Part shown: piece by piece, positions 36,800 through 45,304 of the stretch
Position numbering within the stretch: position 1 is the first letter of the stretch
How the letters are laid out: each line of letters starts with the position of its first letter
NCBI RefSeq assembly: GCF_002160765.1
Contig: NZ_NFLF01000004.1
Coordinates: forward strand, 165,742 to 229,741
Direction: 5' to 3'
Source: Lachnoclostridium sp. An138
GTDB lineage: Bacteria; Bacillota; Clostridia; Lachnospirales; Lachnospiraceae
Length of the DNA: 64,000 nucleotides
Notes under the pieces: model-generated
What the model saw: only the letters and a program-made list of their open reading frames with translations
Database searches by the model: none
What the model was told of the DNA's origin: nothing
Program-made: the position numbers and the translations under genes

Positions 36800-37291
36800 A
36801 TGAAAATACAGATACGCGCATACCGGGAAACAGATCTTAAGACCATGAACCGCATCTGGAATGAAGTCGTGGAGGATGGCGCCGCCTTCCCGCAGACAGA
36901 GCTTCTGGACAAATCGTCCGGCGCCGCATTTTTCGCGGAACAGACATATTGCGGCGTAGCCGAAGACACAGAGAGCGGACAGGTCCTCGGCCTCTATATT
37001 CTTCATCCCAATAATGTGGGCCGCTGCGGCCACATCTGCAATGCCAGCTACGCGGTAAGCAGAGAAGCCCGCGGGCTGCATATCGGTGAAAAGCTGGTGC
37101 TGGACTGCCTGGTCCAGGGAAAGGCTCACGGCTTCCGGATTCTCCAGTTCAACGCCGTGGTACGGACCAACATCCACGCAAGACATCTCTATGAGCGCCT
37201 GGGCTTCATACAGCTCGGCGTGATACCCGGAGGCTTTCTCATGAAGGATGGCCATTATGAAGATATCTGCCCCTATTACCGGGAATTGTAA
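36800..37291 (+). CDS. GNAT-family N-acetyltransferase
   Basis: 163 residues. The acetyl-CoA loop is seen as YAVSREARGLHIGEKLVLD (about 90-108), then ARHLYERLGFIQLG near the C-terminus. It starts MKIQIRAYRETDLKTMNRIW, a common GNAT entry. The substrate is unknown. AAGGA precedes the ATG. It is divergent from corA and lies upstream of a large palindrome. Confidence 0.82.
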   Translation: MKIQIRAYRETDLKTMNRIWNEVVEDGAAFPQTELLDKSSGAAFFAEQTYCGVAEDTESGQVLGLYILHPNNVGRCGHICNASYAVSREARGLHIGEKLVLDCLVQGKAHGFRILQFNAVVRTNIHARHLYERLGFIQLGVIPGGFLMKDGHYEDICPYYREL

Positions 37292-37327
37292 AAATGTAAA
37301 AGAGTAAAAAGGATGGATGAAAGGGAC

Positions 37328-37459
37328 GCCCCGGGATTTCTGTATTCTGTGTTCGGACACCCCGCGTACAGGCGTATGCTTCCGAGCGGACTAAAGTCCG
37401 TCTGAATCATACGCCTGTACGCGGAGAGCCGGACACTGGAATATCAGAAATCCCGGGGC
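37328..37459. repeat. large nested palindrome between convergent genes
   Basis: Outer stem 15 bp perfect, GCCCCGGGATTTCTG (37328-37342) / its complement (37445-37459). Inner stem 17 bp perfect, CCGCGTACAGGCGTATG (37362-37378) / its complement (37408-37424). A small CGGACT..AGTCCG hairpin sits at the tip. Near-complementary GTTCGGACAC / GTGTCCGG segments lie between the two stems. There is no T-tract. It shares the decamer GTCTGAATCA with the element at 25169-25255. Confidence 0.8.
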
Positions 37460-37549
37460 TGTTCGCTTTCTCCTTGCGTATTACCTGGAATGTCTCTGTT
37501 TTGATTTTCTGACTACTCTGAATTTAAGGCCCTTCTTTCTAACCGCTTT

Positions 37550-38521
37550 CTACTTGATGCCTCTGGCCTGATCAAGGACCTTCATGACGACCAGGCTCTG
37601 CGCGAGACGCTGACGAAAGGCTTCTCTGTCGTCCTTTACCCAATAGTCTGTGAAAGCGCGCAGTTCATCATAAAAGATGGGGCCATCCTCCTGTATCAGT
37701 GAGAAGTGTTCGCTCTCTTTTTTGTTTTCCTGGAAGGAAAACTCCTCAAACCGTCCCGCATTGGAATGGCTGAAAATGCAGCCCTTGTCACCTTCAATAT
37801 TTACAGACAGGGGCGCTCCGCAGTCCTTTGCAGCGATGCAGACACACTGGAAAGAAGGATATTCCATCACCAGAATTCCGGAGGTGTCCACTCCCCGCTC
37901 CATATTCGGGTAATAATGAACCGCTTTCGGCTCTCCAAACAATCCGGTTACAAAATGGATGTTGTAAACATTCAGATCCATCAGCGCTCCGCCCGCCTTT
38001 TCCGCATCAAAAACAGGCGCTACGATTCCCTGCTTGAATGCATCGTAACGGCTGGAATACTGGGAGTAGTTCAGCTGGACGATTTTGACATCTCCTACTT
38101 TGGGAAGCAGTTCCCGGACCTTTTCATAATTGGGATTGTACTGATTGGTAATCGCCTCAAAAAGAATCAGGTTTTTTGCTTCCGCCAGCTCCGCAAGCTC
38201 CTTTGCTTCCGCGTAAGTGACGGTAAACGGTTTCTCCAGAATTACATGCTTTCCGGCCTCAAGAGCACGTTTTGTAAAACTGTAGTGCAGATGGTTCGGA
38301 AGCGGCAGGTACAATACATCCAGCGATTCATCTGCCAGCAATTTCTCATAGCTGCCGCAGGACACCGGAACCTGGTATTTTTCACAGAGCTCTTTCCGCT
38401 TCTCCTCTTTTCTGGCAAACAGGGCCCCTATTTCCATCTCCGGAATCTGAGCCGCCGCCTCCAGAAACCAGGGCACTGTCATCCCTGCTCCTACAATTCC
38501 CGCTCTTATCGGTCTTTTCAT
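37550..38521 (-). CDS. Gfo/Idh/MocA-family oxidoreductase
   Basis: 323 residues. NAD(P) motif AGIVGAGMTVPWFL at the start, catalytic-region EKPFTV (Lys-Pro after Glu, about 95) and ALMDLNVYNIHF. The C-terminal half has the family's open beta sheet (FEEFSFQENKKESEHF). It oxidises or epimerises a sugar or cyclitol; the substrate is unknown. The stop is followed by a palindrome-rich gap. The start has GGAGG upstream. Confidence 0.87.
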   Translation of the reverse strand: MKRPIRAGIVGAGMTVPWFLEAAAQIPEMEIGALFARKEEKRKELCEKYQVPVSCGSYEKLLADESLDVLYLPLPNHLHYSFTKRALEAGKHVILEKPFTVTYAEAKELAELAEAKNLILFEAITNQYNPNYEKVRELLPKVGDVKIVQLNYSQYSSRYDAFKQGIVAPVFDAEKAGGALMDLNVYNIHFVTGLFGEPKAVHYYPNMERGVDTSGILVMEYPSFQCVCIAAKDCGAPLSVNIEGDKGCIFSHSNAGRFEEFSFQENKKESEHFSLIQEDGPIFYDELRAFTDYWVKDDREAFRQRLAQSLVVMKVLDQARGIK

Positions 38522-38539
38522 CTTTTTGTCCCCTCCTTA

Positions 38540-39172
38540 TTACATAAATCCCCATTCATAGATCCGCCACACCGGATCTTCTTCGGTTCTTCCACAGACA
38601 TAATAACGGCTGTGGGAGCCATTTCCATAATTCACAGGTTCTTCCCTCTCTTCTGTCCAGTCTGCCCGGATCACCAGGGTTTCTGTCAGAGCATACTGTT
38701 CTGCCGTCTCATCCGGGTGCACTCTGTCATTCTCTCCTGCCTCAGTCAGTTCTTCCACCGTAACCGTTTCCAATTCATGCAGTACAAATTCATCGATCTG
38801 ATAGCGGTCTTGCTCATAATTCCCCAGCTTGTTCTTTACCTCCGGAACCTCTATTCTGCTCTCCGGACAGCCTTCCAGGTACAGCTTCGGATCTTGCAGA
38901 AACTCTGCAAGCCATTCAGAAAAAACCGCTTCCTCCGCCGCATTTTCCGGCGCGTCCTCCGCCAGAAAGCTGCGTCCGTCCACAGTCATGGCAAGCTCCT
39001 CCGAAAACAGATAGAACGCATAGGGCTCCTCTTCTGTGGACTTCTCCGCACTCTTCTGTTCTGTGAACTCCTGAAATGTGTCTTCTTCGCTTTCGTCCTC
39101 TTCAGGCTGGCAGGCTGCTGCCGACAGTACCGCTGCAGTCAGACCGCATAGCAAAAACCATCTTCTTTTCAT
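38540..39172 (-). CDS. lipoprotein, function unknown
   Basis: 210 residues. Lys/Arg-rich n-region, hydrophobic core and the lipobox LSAAAC with Cys 21 mark a lipoprotein signal. The next 45 residues are acidic and Glu/Thr-rich (EEDESEEDTFQEF), then a soluble domain with RYYVCGRTEEDPVWRIYEWGF at the end. No known family. A GGGGG ribosome site lies before the ATG. It is 18 bases upstream of the oxidoreductase and may be co-transcribed. Confidence 0.65.
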   Translation of the reverse strand: MKRRWFLLCGLTAAVLSAAACQPEEDESEEDTFQEFTEQKSAEKSTEEEPYAFYLFSEELAMTVDGRSFLAEDAPENAAEEAVFSEWLAEFLQDPKLYLEGCPESRIEVPEVKNKLGNYEQDRYQIDEFVLHELETVTVEELTEAGENDRVHPDETAEQYALTETLVIRADWTEEREEPVNYGNGSHSRYYVCGRTEEDPVWRIYEWGFM

Positions 39173-39343
39173 GTGTATCCCCCCGCTTTGCTGCTGTACA
39201 GCTTTTTTTCATTTTATCACATCCGTACGCAGCTTGAAAAGCATAATCCGGCAAAATCATGCTCTTTCGTCTGTCTTCCTGCGTATCCATATTGGAAATA
39301 TTCAAAGCTGCAATCACCCAGGTCTTCTCTGTAAAGAGAAATA

Positions 39344-39366
39344 CGGCAGAGCTTTCCGCTCTGCCG
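39344..39366 (-). terminator. hairpin after the DUF2383 gene
   Basis: Stem CGGCAGAGC/GCTCTGCCG, 9 bp with a 5-base loop, followed on the minus strand by a weak TATTTCTC. A second copy of CTCTGCCGCACTT lies next to it. It is probably the terminator of the DUF2383 gene. Confidence 0.45.
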
Positions 39367-39428
39367 CACTTCGGCTCTGCCGCACTTTTCAGAAATATGT
39401 TATAAAATAAAACATATTCAGGATAAAA

Positions 39429-39863
39429 TCATAGAAACTTCTGAACCTCTGCTGTCAGCTTTTCCTCCAGCCGGATCAGCTTTTTCGTAATATTCTTTGT
39501 CTTTTCATCCGCAGCCTTATACTGGTTCAGATATCGGTTCAGGGATTTCACACCCATATTGCAGCCATCTGTTACCAAATCGGCAATGGTATGATCGGAC
39601 TCATCCATCACCAGCTTTGCGTTTGTCTTCACCCAGGACATGCTTTTTGCGATGGGATTCGGCTCTTTGCCGTCATCCTGGTATTTTTCCAGAAGAGTCA
39701 GGATCTCACTCTGTAGTTCATTGTGTTCCTCTCTGTATTCCTTCAGCGCCTCTTCCAGTTTTTCATCGTGAACGTAATCAAGGACCTCGTCCAGGGACGA
39801 TACCCCCATTTTAATTCCTGCGTCACACTCCCTCAGCAGCTTTATGGTGTCTGATTCAATCAT
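39429..39863 (-). CDS. DUF2383-type ferritin-like helical protein
   Basis: 144 residues, nearly all helical. Pairs such as ESDTIKLLRECDAGIKMGV and HTIADLVTDGCNMGVKSLNRYL repeat a two-part pattern. This matches the DUF2383/ferritin-like fold by appearance. No metal ligand set is clear to me. It lies upstream of the lipoprotein, with a hairpin between. AAGGAG precedes the ATG. Confidence 0.6.
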   Translation of the reverse strand: MIESDTIKLLRECDAGIKMGVSSLDEVLDYVHDEKLEEALKEYREEHNELQSEILTLLEKYQDDGKEPNPIAKSMSWVKTNAKLVMDESDHTIADLVTDGCNMGVKSLNRYLNQYKAADEKTKNITKKLIRLEEKLTAEVQKFL

Positions 39864-39980
39864 TTCTTGTACCGCTCCTTTGCTTTTTGGGAACAGTATG
39901 GCTGGTTTGGGAAAATATTATGCGCTTTAAACCGGGAGCAGGAATCCATTTGTTCCTGTTATACAATTATACAAGGGAAA

Positions 39981-40025
39981 AAATCGGACGAATCAGTTGA
40001 TAAATTCGTCCGATTTGAGTACAAT
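39981..40025 (+). promoter_or_regulatory. promoter and palindromic operator of the phd-vapC pair
   Basis: -35 TTGATA (39997-40002), 17-base spacer, -10 TACAAT (40020-40025). A perfect 13-bp inverted repeat AAATCGGACGAAT (39981-39993) / ATTCGTCCGATTT (40004-40016) straddles the -35 and the spacer, an ideal place for autorepression by the antitoxin-toxin complex. Confidence 0.75.
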
Positions 40026-40069
40026 AATATTGTAACCTTATCGTTCACAATCATAAGGAGGTGCAATCC

Positions 40070-40285
40070 ATGTCAATCACTGCCACAGAATTAAAATCGA
40101 ATCTTGGCAAATATTTAAAGCTTGCAGAGAACGAGGATATCTTTATCACTCGAAACGGCAAGGTGGTAGCAAAACTTTCCAACCCCAATGCAGACCGGGT
40201 GGAAATGGCAAAATCACTTCTTGGCGTCATTCCTTCTGATATTACCGTAGAAGAAGCACAGGAAGAAAGGAGTTCCAAAATATGA
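40070..40285 (+). CDS. Phd/YefM-family antitoxin
   Basis: 71 residues starting MSITATELKSNLGKYL, typical of the Phd/YefM DNA-binding N-terminus. The middle is KVVAKLSNP and the C-terminus is acidic and probably disordered (EEAQEERSSK) for toxin binding. AAGGAGG lies seven bases upstream. It overlaps the VapC-like gene by ATGA. Together with the palindromic promoter it forms a self-regulating type II toxin-antitoxin unit. Confidence 0.88.
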   Translation: MSITATELKSNLGKYLKLAENEDIFITRNGKVVAKLSNPNADRVEMAKSLLGVIPSDITVEEAQEERSSKI

Positions 40286-40716
40286 AAGCCTTAATCGACA
40301 CCTGTGTTATTGTGGATATTCTCCAAAAACGGGAGCCCTTTTATCAGGCAGCCATGGAAATCCTTCTTTCCGTCTCCAACCGTAGATGCACCGGCTTTTT
40401 AACTGCGAAATCCATCACCGATATTTATTACATCCTGCGGCGGAGTATCCACAACGAAGAGGAAGTACGCCGACTGGTTCATATTCTTTTCACTCTTCTG
40501 GAAGTAAAGGATACCTTTTCTGCCGACTGCGAACTTGCTCTGGATTCTCCCATGACGGATTATGAAGATGCCATCATGGTGCAGACCGCCTGCCGCATTG
40601 GTGCTGACTGTATTGTAACCAGAAATCTGAAGGATTACAAATTGTCCTCCCTTCCCGTCTTTTCCCCTGAACAGTTTTTATCAGAGCTCGGAAAAGAGGA
40701 AAACACCAAAAACTAG
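40282..40716 (+). CDS. PIN-domain ribonuclease toxin (VapC-like)
   Basis: 144 residues. The PIN acidic residues are Asp 6 (ALIDTCVIVD), Glu in the HNEEEV helix, and Asp 93/96 (MTDYEDAIM), followed by VTRNLKDYK. Family members cut tRNA or rRNA. It is translationally coupled to the antitoxin and ends 17 bases from the convergent metal ATPase gene. Confidence 0.88.
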   Translation: MKALIDTCVIVDILQKREPFYQAAMEILLSVSNRRCTGFLTAKSITDIYYILRRSIHNEEEVRRLVHILFTLLEVKDTFSADCELALDSPMTDYEDAIMVQTACRIGADCIVTRNLKDYKLSSLPVFSPEQFLSELGKEENTKN

Positions 40717-40733
40717 AAATGCAGTCTCCGCTC

Positions 40734-42620
40734 TTACAGCTTCTTCACAAACAGCGCCCGAATCGCATTGAGCACCGCGATAATCATAACGCCCACATCC
40801 GCGAAGATCGCCATCCACATATTCGCGATTCCCAGGGCTCCCAGCGCCAGAAACAGAAGCTTGATGCCAATGGCAAACACAATGTTCTGGTACACGATGC
40901 GCAGGCATTTTCGGGAAATCTTAATGGCTTTGGCAATCTTCAGCGGATCGTCATCCATCAGAACCACATCCGCAGCCTCGATAGCCGCATCAGAACCCAT
41001 GGCGCCCATGGCGATACCGATATCTGCCCGGCTCAGAACCGGAGCGTCATTGATGCCGTCGCCTACAAAGGCCAGCTTTTCTTTCTCAGATTTCTTCTGA
41101 ATCAGCTCCTCTACCTTTTCCACCTTATCGGCAGGCAGCAGCTCGCTGCAGACCTCGTCGACACCCAGATCAGCGGCTACCTTTTCCGCCACCTGGCGCC
41201 TGTCTCCGGTCAGCATGACCGTTTTTCGAATTCCCGCCGCCTTCAGGGCCTGGACCGCCTCTCTGGAATGGGGTTTTACCACATCGGAAATCACGATATG
41301 GCCCGCATAGGAGCCGTTTATGGCCATGTGTACGATCGTCCCCACGCTGCGGCAGGAAATGTACTCAATTCCCAGCTGCTTCATCAGCTTATCGTTGCCG
41401 GCTGCCACTTCGATGCCATCTACCTTTGCCGTCACGCCGCCTCCGCTGATTTCCCGGATATCCGTCACGCGGGAACGGTCTATTTCCTTACCATATGCCT
41501 TCTGGATACTTTTGCTGATAGGGTGGGAAGAAGCGCTCTCAGCCAGAGCCGCGTACTCCAGAAGCTTTTCGTCTTCCAGCTCACTGTGATGAATTCCGTT
41601 TACCTCAAAAACTCCCCGGGTCAGCGTACCCGTCTTGTCAAACACCACAACCTTTGTTTTAGAAAGAGTTTCCATATAGTTGGAACCCTTCACCAGCACT
41701 CCGGCAGCGCTGGCTCCGCCGATACCTGCGAAAAAGCTTAAGGGAATGCTGATCACCAGCGCGCAGGGGCAGCTGATAACCAGGAAGGTCAGGGCACGGC
41801 CGATCCAGTTGTCCCAGTCAGCCGGAAGTCCCAGGCCAAGCATCCGCACCAGCGGCGGCAGAACCGCCAGGGCCAGGGCCGCATAGCAGACAGCCGGCGT
41901 ATAGACCCGCGCAAACTTGGCGATGAATTCCTCTGATTTGGACTTGCGGGAGCTGGCATTCTCCACCAGATCCAGAATCTTGGAAACAGTGGACTCCCCG
42001 AACTCTTTGGTAGTCCGGATTTTCAAAAGGCCGCTCATATTGATGCAGCCGCTGATGATTTCGTCTCCTTCCTTTACATCCCGCGGAAGGCTCTCGCCTG
42101 TCAGCGCGCTGGTATTCAGCGACGAAGCACCCTCCAGCACAATGCCATCGATGGGTACCTTTTCTCCCGGCTGCACCACAATTACCGTGCCGATTTCCAC
42201 TTCATCCGGGTCCACCTGCTCCAGCCTGCCGTCCCGTTCCACATTGGCGTAGTCCGGACGGATATCCATCAGGTCGCTGATGTTGCGGCGGCTCTTTCCT
42301 ACCGCATAGCTCTGGAACAGCTCGCCAATCTGATAAAACAGCATAACGGCCACCGCTTCCGTGTAATCACCGCTCTGCTCATGAAGAGCCAGCGCGATGG
42401 CGCCAATCGTAGCCACCGCCATCAGGAAACTCTCATCGAAGACCTGACAGTTTTTGATTCCTTTCAGGGCTTTCAGCAGTATGTCATAGCCAATCACCAG
42501 ATAAGGAATCAGATATAAAATCAGTCTCAGTGCCCCGTCTGTGGGAATAAACTGCAGAGCAATCAACAGAACCGCAGCTATCAGCACGCGGATCAGCATC
42601 TTTTTTTGCTTCCTGCTCAT
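40734..42620 (-). CDS. soft-metal P1B-type ATPase without its own HMA domain
   Basis: 628 residues with eight membrane segments. The CPC motif is in VISCPCALVIS (about 283-285), the phosphorylation site in DKTGTLTRG (Asp about 328), and the HP motif in SSHPISK. The GDGINDAP hinge is intact. Lack of an N-terminal metal domain fits the separate HMA protein upstream. CPC-type pumps export Zn, Cd, Pb or Cu; its partnership with an ArsR-type sensor favours Zn/Cd but this is inference. GAGGTGAG precedes the ATG. Confidence 0.9.
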   Translation of the reverse strand: MSRKQKKMLIRVLIAAVLLIALQFIPTDGALRLILYLIPYLVIGYDILLKALKGIKNCQVFDESFLMAVATIGAIALALHEQSGDYTEAVAVMLFYQIGELFQSYAVGKSRRNISDLMDIRPDYANVERDGRLEQVDPDEVEIGTVIVVQPGEKVPIDGIVLEGASSLNTSALTGESLPRDVKEGDEIISGCINMSGLLKIRTTKEFGESTVSKILDLVENASSRKSKSEEFIAKFARVYTPAVCYAALALAVLPPLVRMLGLGLPADWDNWIGRALTFLVISCPCALVISIPLSFFAGIGGASAAGVLVKGSNYMETLSKTKVVVFDKTGTLTRGVFEVNGIHHSELEDEKLLEYAALAESASSHPISKSIQKAYGKEIDRSRVTDIREISGGGVTAKVDGIEVAAGNDKLMKQLGIEYISCRSVGTIVHMAINGSYAGHIVISDVVKPHSREAVQALKAAGIRKTVMLTGDRRQVAEKVAADLGVDEVCSELLPADKVEKVEELIQKKSEKEKLAFVGDGINDAPVLSRADIGIAMGAMGSDAAIEAADVVLMDDDPLKIAKAIKISRKCLRIVYQNIVFAIGIKLLFLALGALGIANMWMAIFADVGVMIIAVLNAIRALFVKKL

Positions 42621-42695
42621 CCTTGTCTCACCTCTCTAGTCAAAAATCTCCCCGACTCATATGCGTTTCTCATTTTTGCATTCAATAATTAGTAT

Positions 42696-42914
42696 TTAAA
42701 GAAAGATCTCGCAGTCGTCCTCTACCTTCTTGCAGTTCTTCCGGACCTCCTGCATGACGCTCTTTGCCTCCTGGCCTTCCTCAAACTCCACAATCATCTT
42801 CAAAGCCATAAAGTTTACTGTCGCGTCCTTTACACCAGGAGTCTTCTTTGCGGCTTCCTCCATCTTATTTGCACAGTTGGCGCAGTCTACATCGATCTTG
42901 TAAGTCTTTTTCAT
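42696..42914 (-). CDS. stand-alone HMA metallochaperone domain protein
   Basis: 72 residues, a single HMA fold. The metal motif is DVDCANCANKM (Cys 11 and Cys 14, CxxC). Domain starts MKKTYKIDVDC and ends with an acidic EDDCEIFL. It presumably delivers metal to the ATPase encoded immediately downstream (75-base gap). The ATG at 42912-42914 was chosen because it starts the domain and follows GAGGAAATGGG. Confidence 0.82.
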   Translation of the reverse strand: MKKTYKIDVDCANCANKMEEAAKKTPGVKDATVNFMALKMIVEFEEGQEAKSVMQEVRKNCKKVEDDCEIFL

Positions 42915-42950
42915 ATCCCATTTCCTCTCTTTCACTTTATCATTTTATCA

Positions 42951-42968
42951 ATTAAATGATTGTTTAAT
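42951..42968. promoter_or_regulatory. likely ArsR-type operator in the divergent metal promoter
   Basis: A perfect 6-6-6 palindrome ATTAAA-TGATTG-TTTAAT lies between the HMA and arsR-type genes. It resembles operators of CzrA/SmtB-like repressors (AT-rich half-sites). The whole 188-base region is strongly AT-rich. Confidence 0.55.
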
Positions 42969-43102
42969 CGTTAATTACAATATATACTTATTTTCGTAGA
43001 AAGTCAATGTCTAAAATCATCTTCTTCCAAATGGACAAAAAATATTTCCGTTTGGACAAATGCGTGATAAAATACCCTTACAAGAAAAAGGAGGCATTTA
43101 CC

Positions 43103-43465
43103 ATGAGCGACAAAATTCTGCCCCATGATCACGGCCAGAACACCCTGCAGAGCTTTGACCATATGCCAGAAATCGCTGATTTTCAGACCGTATCGGACAT
43201 TTTCAAGCAGCTGGGTGACGGAAGCCGCATCCGCATTTTCTGGATACTCTGCCACTGCGAGGAATGCGTCATCAATCTGTCCGCCCTTGTGGACATGAGC
43301 AGCCCGGCTGTATCCCATCATCTGAAGCAGCTGAAGGCCGGAGGGCTTATTGTGAGCCGCCGGGAAGGAAAAGAGGTCTATTACAAAGCTGCCGACACAG
43401 AGCAGGTGGAGCTTCTTCATCACGCCATCGAGGATCTGGTGAAGATCACCTGTCCTTCCAAATAA
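43103..43465 (+). CDS. ArsR/SmtB-family metal-responsive repressor
   Basis: 120 residues. The winged helix carries the recognition helix SSPAVSHHLKQLKAGGLIVSRR. A Cys-rich segment just before it, LCHCEECVINL, is CadC/CmtR-like, and the C-terminal helix has ELLHHAIEDL. Metal release derepresses divergent transport genes. The ATG at 43103 is set by AAGGAGG eight bases upstream; an extended frame further upstream overlaps promoter sequence. It controls the divergent HMA/ATPase genes by inference. Confidence 0.88.
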   Translation: MSDKILPHDHGQNTLQSFDHMPEIADFQTVSDIFKQLGDGSRIRIFWILCHCEECVINLSALVDMSSPAVSHHLKQLKAGGLIVSRREGKEVYYKAADTEQVELLHHAIEDLVKITCPSK

Positions 43466-43489
43466 CCGGGTAAAGGAGCATTTTCAGAA

Positions 43490-44494
43490 ATGAGAAATGA
43501 GGATATCTGCAGAATTGCACAGGCTTTAAAAGAGATTCCAGATCATTCTCTGGAGCTTAAGGAATATCCCGGCCCGAACCGGGAATCCGGACGTCTGGCC
43601 AGAACGCTCTCTGTCAGCGCAGACGGGAAGGGAAGGGTCTCTGTCTATCAGGTCTATCCCGGTATCCAGCTCTCTCTGCTCTGCTTTCTTTCCGAGCAGG
43701 CAGCGTTCCGACATCCCGCCTCTCCCGCCGTTCTGGAGGTGGGCCACTGCCGCGCGGGACGCGTGGGCTGGAATATGAAAAACGGCACCTCCGTCTATCT
43801 GGGCTCTGGCGACCTTTCCTGCCACAGCGCCGTCTGCTGCGCGGATTCCGTAATGACCTACCCGATGAAATATTATGAAGGAATTTCTGTCTCCATGGAC
43901 CTGGAGACGCTGGCTGACTGCCTTCCCGGAGTGCTTTCCGACACTGTCATTGATATCCGGAAGCTGCGAGAAGCATACTGCAAGCCGCAGAAATCCATCT
44001 TTATCTCCTCCTGTCCTGAGACAGAGGGCATCTTTCTGCCCCTCTACGACCTGCCGGAAGCTCTGCGGCTTCCCTATTTCCAGCTGAAGATCCAGGAGCT
44101 TCTTCTGTTTCTCGGCCGGTATGTTCCAGATCAGAAGACCGTCACCAAGTACCATTCAGAGCAGACAGAACTGATCCGGCAGATTCACGACCAGCTGACT
44201 AAGGATCTGTCCTGCCGTTTTACCATTGAGGAGCTGTCCCGCCAGTATCTGATCAACACCTCTTCTCTCAAGGAGGTGTTCAAGGCCGTCTACGGTCTTC
44301 CCATTGCTTCCTATATGAAGGAATACCGGATTCGGGAAGCCATGAGGCTCCTGCGGGAGACGGACGAGAGCATCTCCTCGATCGCGGCCCGGGTAGGCTA
44401 TGAGACCCAGGGAAAATTTACGAAGTCCTTCCGGGATGTGGCCCAGGTTCTGCCCTCCGAGTACCGGAAGCAGCGCCGGCAGGCTTCCCGATAA
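43490..44494 (+). CDS. AraC-family transcriptional regulator
   Basis: 334 residues. The C-terminal double HTH covers about 225-330 (TIEELSRQYLINTSSLKEVF and ISSIAARVGYETQGKFTKSF). The N-terminal 220 residues resemble the ligand domain of PchR-like regulators but are not a cupin I can identify. It starts 24 bases after the ArsR gene and is likely co-transcribed. Its target is unknown; a metal or siderophore link is inference. AAAGGAG lies upstream of the ATG. Confidence 0.85.
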   Translation: MRNEDICRIAQALKEIPDHSLELKEYPGPNRESGRLARTLSVSADGKGRVSVYQVYPGIQLSLLCFLSEQAAFRHPASPAVLEVGHCRAGRVGWNMKNGTSVYLGSGDLSCHSAVCCADSVMTYPMKYYEGISVSMDLETLADCLPGVLSDTVIDIRKLREAYCKPQKSIFISSCPETEGIFLPLYDLPEALRLPYFQLKIQELLLFLGRYVPDQKTVTKYHSEQTELIRQIHDQLTKDLSCRFTIEELSRQYLINTSSLKEVFKAVYGLPIASYMKEYRIREAMRLLRETDESISSIAARVGYETQGKFTKSFRDVAQVLPSEYRKQRRQASR

Positions 44495-44552
44495 GCGGTA
44501 AAGGGGGATCTCAGGGAGGAACTTCCCATATGCCGTATTTTTACAGCAAAGG

Positions 44553-44789
44553 CTATTCATCCAGCCTTTTTCCGCAATAGGGACAGTAAGTGCCTGCGCC
44601 AACGTAGCGCTCGCAATGCGGACAGCGGTTAAAAACTACAAGAAAGATAATTTCCGCCAACAATACAAGAAGCGCAATCGTAACCAGCCAAAACTGCTTC
44701 AGCAAGGCTCCCAGCAGAATCAGCAGAAACCCCACCATAAACAGTCCTCCGCCGATGATAGCCACTTGCTTTCTCTTGATTTTTTTCAT
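44553..44789 (-). CDS. small membrane protein with C-terminal zinc ribbon
   Basis: 78 residues. Basic start MKKIKRKQVA, two hydrophobic helices (IGGGLFMVGFLLILLGALL, then LVTIALLVLLAEIIFLVVF) and a C-terminal CPHCERYVGAGTYCPYCGK zinc ribbon. No specific function is known. GGGGGAAT precedes the ATG. It is convergent with the AraC gene. Confidence 0.65.
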   Translation of the reverse strand: MKKIKRKQVAIIGGGLFMVGFLLILLGALLKQFWLVTIALLVLLAEIIFLVVFNRCPHCERYVGAGTYCPYCGKRLDE

Positions 44790-44839
44790 ACTCATATTCC
44801 CCCTGTATATACTCTTATGTACTTTTTAAACGTACTCTT

Positions 44840-44893
44840 TTAAATATATTTTTCAGCAATCAAATCGCATAACCGATTCCAGACCTCGTATAT
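44840..44893 (-). pseudogene. decayed fragment of a DUF3788 paralogue
   Basis: In one frame the sequence reads IYEVWNRLCDLIAEKYI and stop. This closely matches LYEVWNRLCVLIDEKYD in the intact DUF3788 protein at 45305-45718. The DNA is part of a near-identical direct repeat (44866-44887 and 45637-45658). The fragment lies on the same strand as its intact relative and overlaps the 3' end of the gene at 44853-45287 in another frame. Confidence 0.7.
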
Positions 44894-45287
44894 AAAAACT
44901 GTCCATGACACAGCTTAGGTTCTCTCCTCCAAATACCGGAAGCGTGGCAATTCTATTATCCTCAAATCCTTTAAATGCAAAAATGCAATAAACCAGCAAT
45001 ACTGCTATTGCGAACTTGATGAGTATTCCAACAGTTGTTTTGCTTTTATAGACAAACGGCGCCATTCCAATAAAAACAACTGCAATGCTGCAAATAATTA
45101 CCCGCTGAACATACTGCAAGTGTATGGGACTCCCACTCACCGTCGATGAATTAGAAATAGCAAACAGAAAACAATGCCAGATAAATATAACAAAATACCA
45201 ATGACCGTTCTTTTCTTCATGTGTTTTACCTTCACTGTATGTACGCTTGTGTACTCTTTTGAATGATTTTTCTGGATTTTTTAACAC
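44853..45287 (-). CDS. hypothetical membrane protein, possibly frameshifted
   Basis: 144 residues when read from an upstream ATG, with several hydrophobic stretches (VIICSIAVVFIGMAPFVY, GILIKFAIAVLLVYCIFAF). An alternative ATG at 45218-45220 has AAGGT seven bases upstream and encodes MKKRTVIGILLYLSGIVF, a convincing membrane-entry sequence, but stops after 27 codons in a different frame. This suggests a frameshift near 45140-45150. The last 12 codons come from a fused DUF3788 fragment. Confidence 0.4.
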   Translation of the reverse strand: MLKNPEKSFKRVHKRTYSEGKTHEEKNGHWYFVIFIWHCFLFAISNSSTVSGSPIHLQYVQRVIICSIAVVFIGMAPFVYKSKTTVGILIKFAIAVLLVYCIFAFKGFEDNRIATLPVFGGENLSCVMDSFYIRGLESVMRFDC

Positions 45288-45304
45288 TGCGCAAATGGAA
45301 GCTG

